Below are positions 13,384 to 14,728 of a stretch of DNA of 14,728 nt, in pieces. Numbering within the stretch: the first letter of the stretch is position 1; each line of letters opens with the position of its first letter. Position numbers and translations under genes: made by a program. The notes beneath the pieces are model-generated. The model worked only from the letters and a program-made list of their open reading frames with translations. It made no database searches and was not told where the DNA came from. The stretch covers positions 1 to 14,728 of the forward strand of contig JAGWIH010000023.1 of the NCBI GenBank assembly GCA_028866355.1. The letters are read 5' to 3'. Origin of the DNA: Alphaproteobacteria bacterium (GTDB lineage Bacteria; Pseudomonadota; Alphaproteobacteria; ATCC43930; CGMCC-115725).

Positions 13384-14697
13384 ATGCGTATTTCGGTATT
13401 CGGTATGGGCTATGTCGGAACGGTTTCGGCCGCGTGTTTTGCCGAGCTCGGTCACGACGTCATAGGCGTCGACGTCAATCCCGCCAAGATCGACATGATC
13501 AATCGCGGCCTTTCGCCGGTGGTCGAGGAGGGCCTCGACGAGGCCGTCGCCGCCGGCGTCAAGGCGGGCCGCTTGCGCGCAATCGCCGACACAGCGGCGG
13601 CCGTCCTGCAAAGCGACATCTCGCTCATTTCCGTCGGCACGCCGATGGGTCGCACCGGTGCGCCGATGCTGGACGCGCTCGACGCCGTCGTCGATGGCAT
13701 CGGTTCGGCCCTGCGCCACAAAAACGGCGGACATACGGTCGTGTTGCGCTCAACCGTGCCGCCCGGAACCACGGAAGGCCGCATGCTGCCGATGCTGGCC
13801 GCGAAATCGGGTCGGGATGCCGACAACGGTATTGCCGTCGCCTTCAATCCTGAATTCCTGCGCGAAGGGTGCTCGGTCCGCGATTTCCGCAATCCACCTT
13901 TCACCATCGCTGGCTCGCCGAGCGCGGCGGGTTACGAAGCGGTCGAGGCGCTCTATAGCGGCGTCGAGGCGCCGTTCATCCGCACGACGACCGGCGTTGC
14001 TGAATCGGTCAAATGCCTGTCCAATGCATTTCATGCGGTCAAGATCGCTTTTGCCAACGAGGCCGGCGTTCTGCTGAAGAGCCTCGGCGTCGATGCGCAG
14101 GAGGCGATGAAGGTGTTCTGCGCCGACCGGCAGCTCAACATTTCGCCGGCTTATCTCCGGCCGGGGTTCGCATTCGGCGGTTCGTGCCTGCCCAAGGACG
14201 TTTCGGCGCTGGTCGCGCTCGCCAAGGCCGGCGATATCGCGTTGCCGTTCTTGTCCAGCGTGATGCCGGCGAACGACGCGCACATCGATCGCGCGCTTCA
14301 AGCCATTCTCGACGAGGGCCGCCGCAAGGTCGCGCTTTTGGGGCTCGCCTTCAAATCAGGCACCGACGATCTGCGCCATTCGCCGTTCGTCTATCTCGCC
14401 GAACGGTTAATCGGCAAGGGCTACGATCTTGCGATCTTCGACCGCAACGTCAACGCCAGCAAACTGCTCGGCAAGAATCGTGAATTCATCGAACGCGAAA
14501 TTCCGCACTTCGATCGGTTTCTGATCTCCGACCTTCGCCGCGCACTCGACGGCGCCGGCATGATCGTGATCGGACATGCGAGCCGCGAGGACATCGCCGT
14601 GCTCGAGGCCGAACATAACGGCCGGCCGATCCTCGATCTTCAGGGCGTGCCGGCCTTGGCGGAGTTGCCCGGCGCGCGATACCGCTCGCTCTGCTGA
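13384..14697 (+). CDS. algD: GDP-mannose 6-dehydrogenase (UDP-glucose/GDP-mannose dehydrogenase family)
   Basis: A 437-residue, four-electron NAD-dependent dehydrogenase of cytoplasmic nucleotide-sugar metabolism. The Rossmann motif is FGMGYVG (6-12) with Asp30 for the NAD ribose. The active site has NPEFLREG (155-162), Lys210 in ESVKCLSNAFHAVK and the nucleophile Cys268 in GFAFGGSCLPKDV, the same position as in Pseudomonas AlgD. Further AlgD-like stretches are LGLAFKSGTDDLRHSP (319-334) and LIGKGYDLAIFDRNV (342-356), which fit GDP-mannose better than UDP-glucose enzymes. Its product, GDP-mannuronate, would feed a uronic-acid-containing polysaccharide. It starts a new transcription unit after a structured 101-base gap and is followed closely by another gene. 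Substrate is inferred from sequence resemblance. Confidence 0.88.
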   Translation: MRISVFGMGYVGTVSAACFAELGHDVIGVDVNPAKIDMINRGLSPVVEEGLDEAVAAGVKAGRLRAIADTAAAVLQSDISLISVGTPMGRTGAPMLDALDAVVDGIGSALRHKNGGHTVVLRSTVPPGTTEGRMLPMLAAKSGRDADNGIAVAFNPEFLREGCSVRDFRNPPFTIAGSPSAAGYEAVEALYSGVEAPFIRTTTGVAESVKCLSNAFHAVKIAFANEAGVLLKSLGVDAQEAMKVFCADRQLNISPAYLRPGFAFGGSCLPKDVSALVALAKAGDIALPFLSSVMPANDAHIDRALQAILDEGRRKVALLGLAFKSGTDDLRHSPFVYLAERLIGKGYDLAIFDRNVNASKLLGKNREFIEREIPHFDRFLISDLRRALDGAGMIVIGHASREDIAVLEAEHNGRPILDLQGVPALAELPGARYRSLC

Positions 14698-14705
14698 GGT
14701 CGGCA

Positions 14706-14728
14706 ATGACGCGGCCGCGATTGCTCTT
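14706..14728 (+). CDS. Start of an unidentified gene (right edge)
   Basis: An ATG eight bases after the dehydrogenase stop opens a frame reading MTRPRLL before the window ends; GAGGT (14696-14700) lies five bases upstream as a ribosome site. Position and spacing suggest an operon partner of the sugar dehydrogenase. Seven codons are too few to identify it; a glycosyltransferase would fit the context but is only a guess. Confidence 0.4.

Overview
The window is GC-rich, gene-dense chromosomal DNA with no mobile elements, RNA genes or CRISPR arrays that I could see. The gene content and order (soluble lytic transglycosylase divergent from dapA, dapA followed by smpB, a LabA-type NYN gene beginning MTFYPEERIALFIDGANL) suggest an alphaproteobacterium, most likely Hyphomicrobiales (Rhizobiales). 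This is an inference from recognised proteins and synteny, not from a search. All complete genes look intact, and several start with GTG.

Layout: (1) 1-3312, minus strand: a tight operon reading leftward, with a lytic murein transglycosylase, a type II 2-haloacid dehalogenase and a threonine/serine dehydratase. The last runs off the left edge. The spacers are 1 and 2 bases. (2) 3460-4807, plus strand: dapA (lysine and cell wall precursor synthesis) and smpB (ribosome rescue). (3) 4809-6533, minus strand: an operon of an NYN-domain nuclease-like protein, a family 5 uracil-DNA glycosylase and a DUF523/TudS-like protein. The last two are predicted Fe-S enzymes that deal with uracil or modified uracil. 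(4) 6632-7129, plus strand: folK (folate synthesis). (5) 7219-13282, plus strand: a pyrimidine-centred block of an MFS transporter of the aromatic-acid:H+ symporter type, pyrK, class 1B pyrD, a Zn-dependent carbamoylase/ureidohydrolase, an XRE-type regulator and pyrE. (6) 13384 to the right edge: a GDP-mannose 6-dehydrogenase (algD type) and the first codons of another gene, probably the start of an exopolysaccharide locus.

The part most worth attention is region 5. pyrK and pyrD overlap, pyrD and the carbamoylase overlap (ATGA), and a transporter and dedicated regulator flank them. PyrKD interconverts dihydroorotate and orotate with NAD. A carbamoylase acting on N-carbamoyl-aspartate would connect this to aspartate, and PyrE would pull orotate into UMP. 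The block may therefore be an orotate/dihydroorotate/ureidosuccinate uptake and use system rather than an ordinary biosynthetic operon. No dihydroorotase is present in the window. The substrate assignments are inference.
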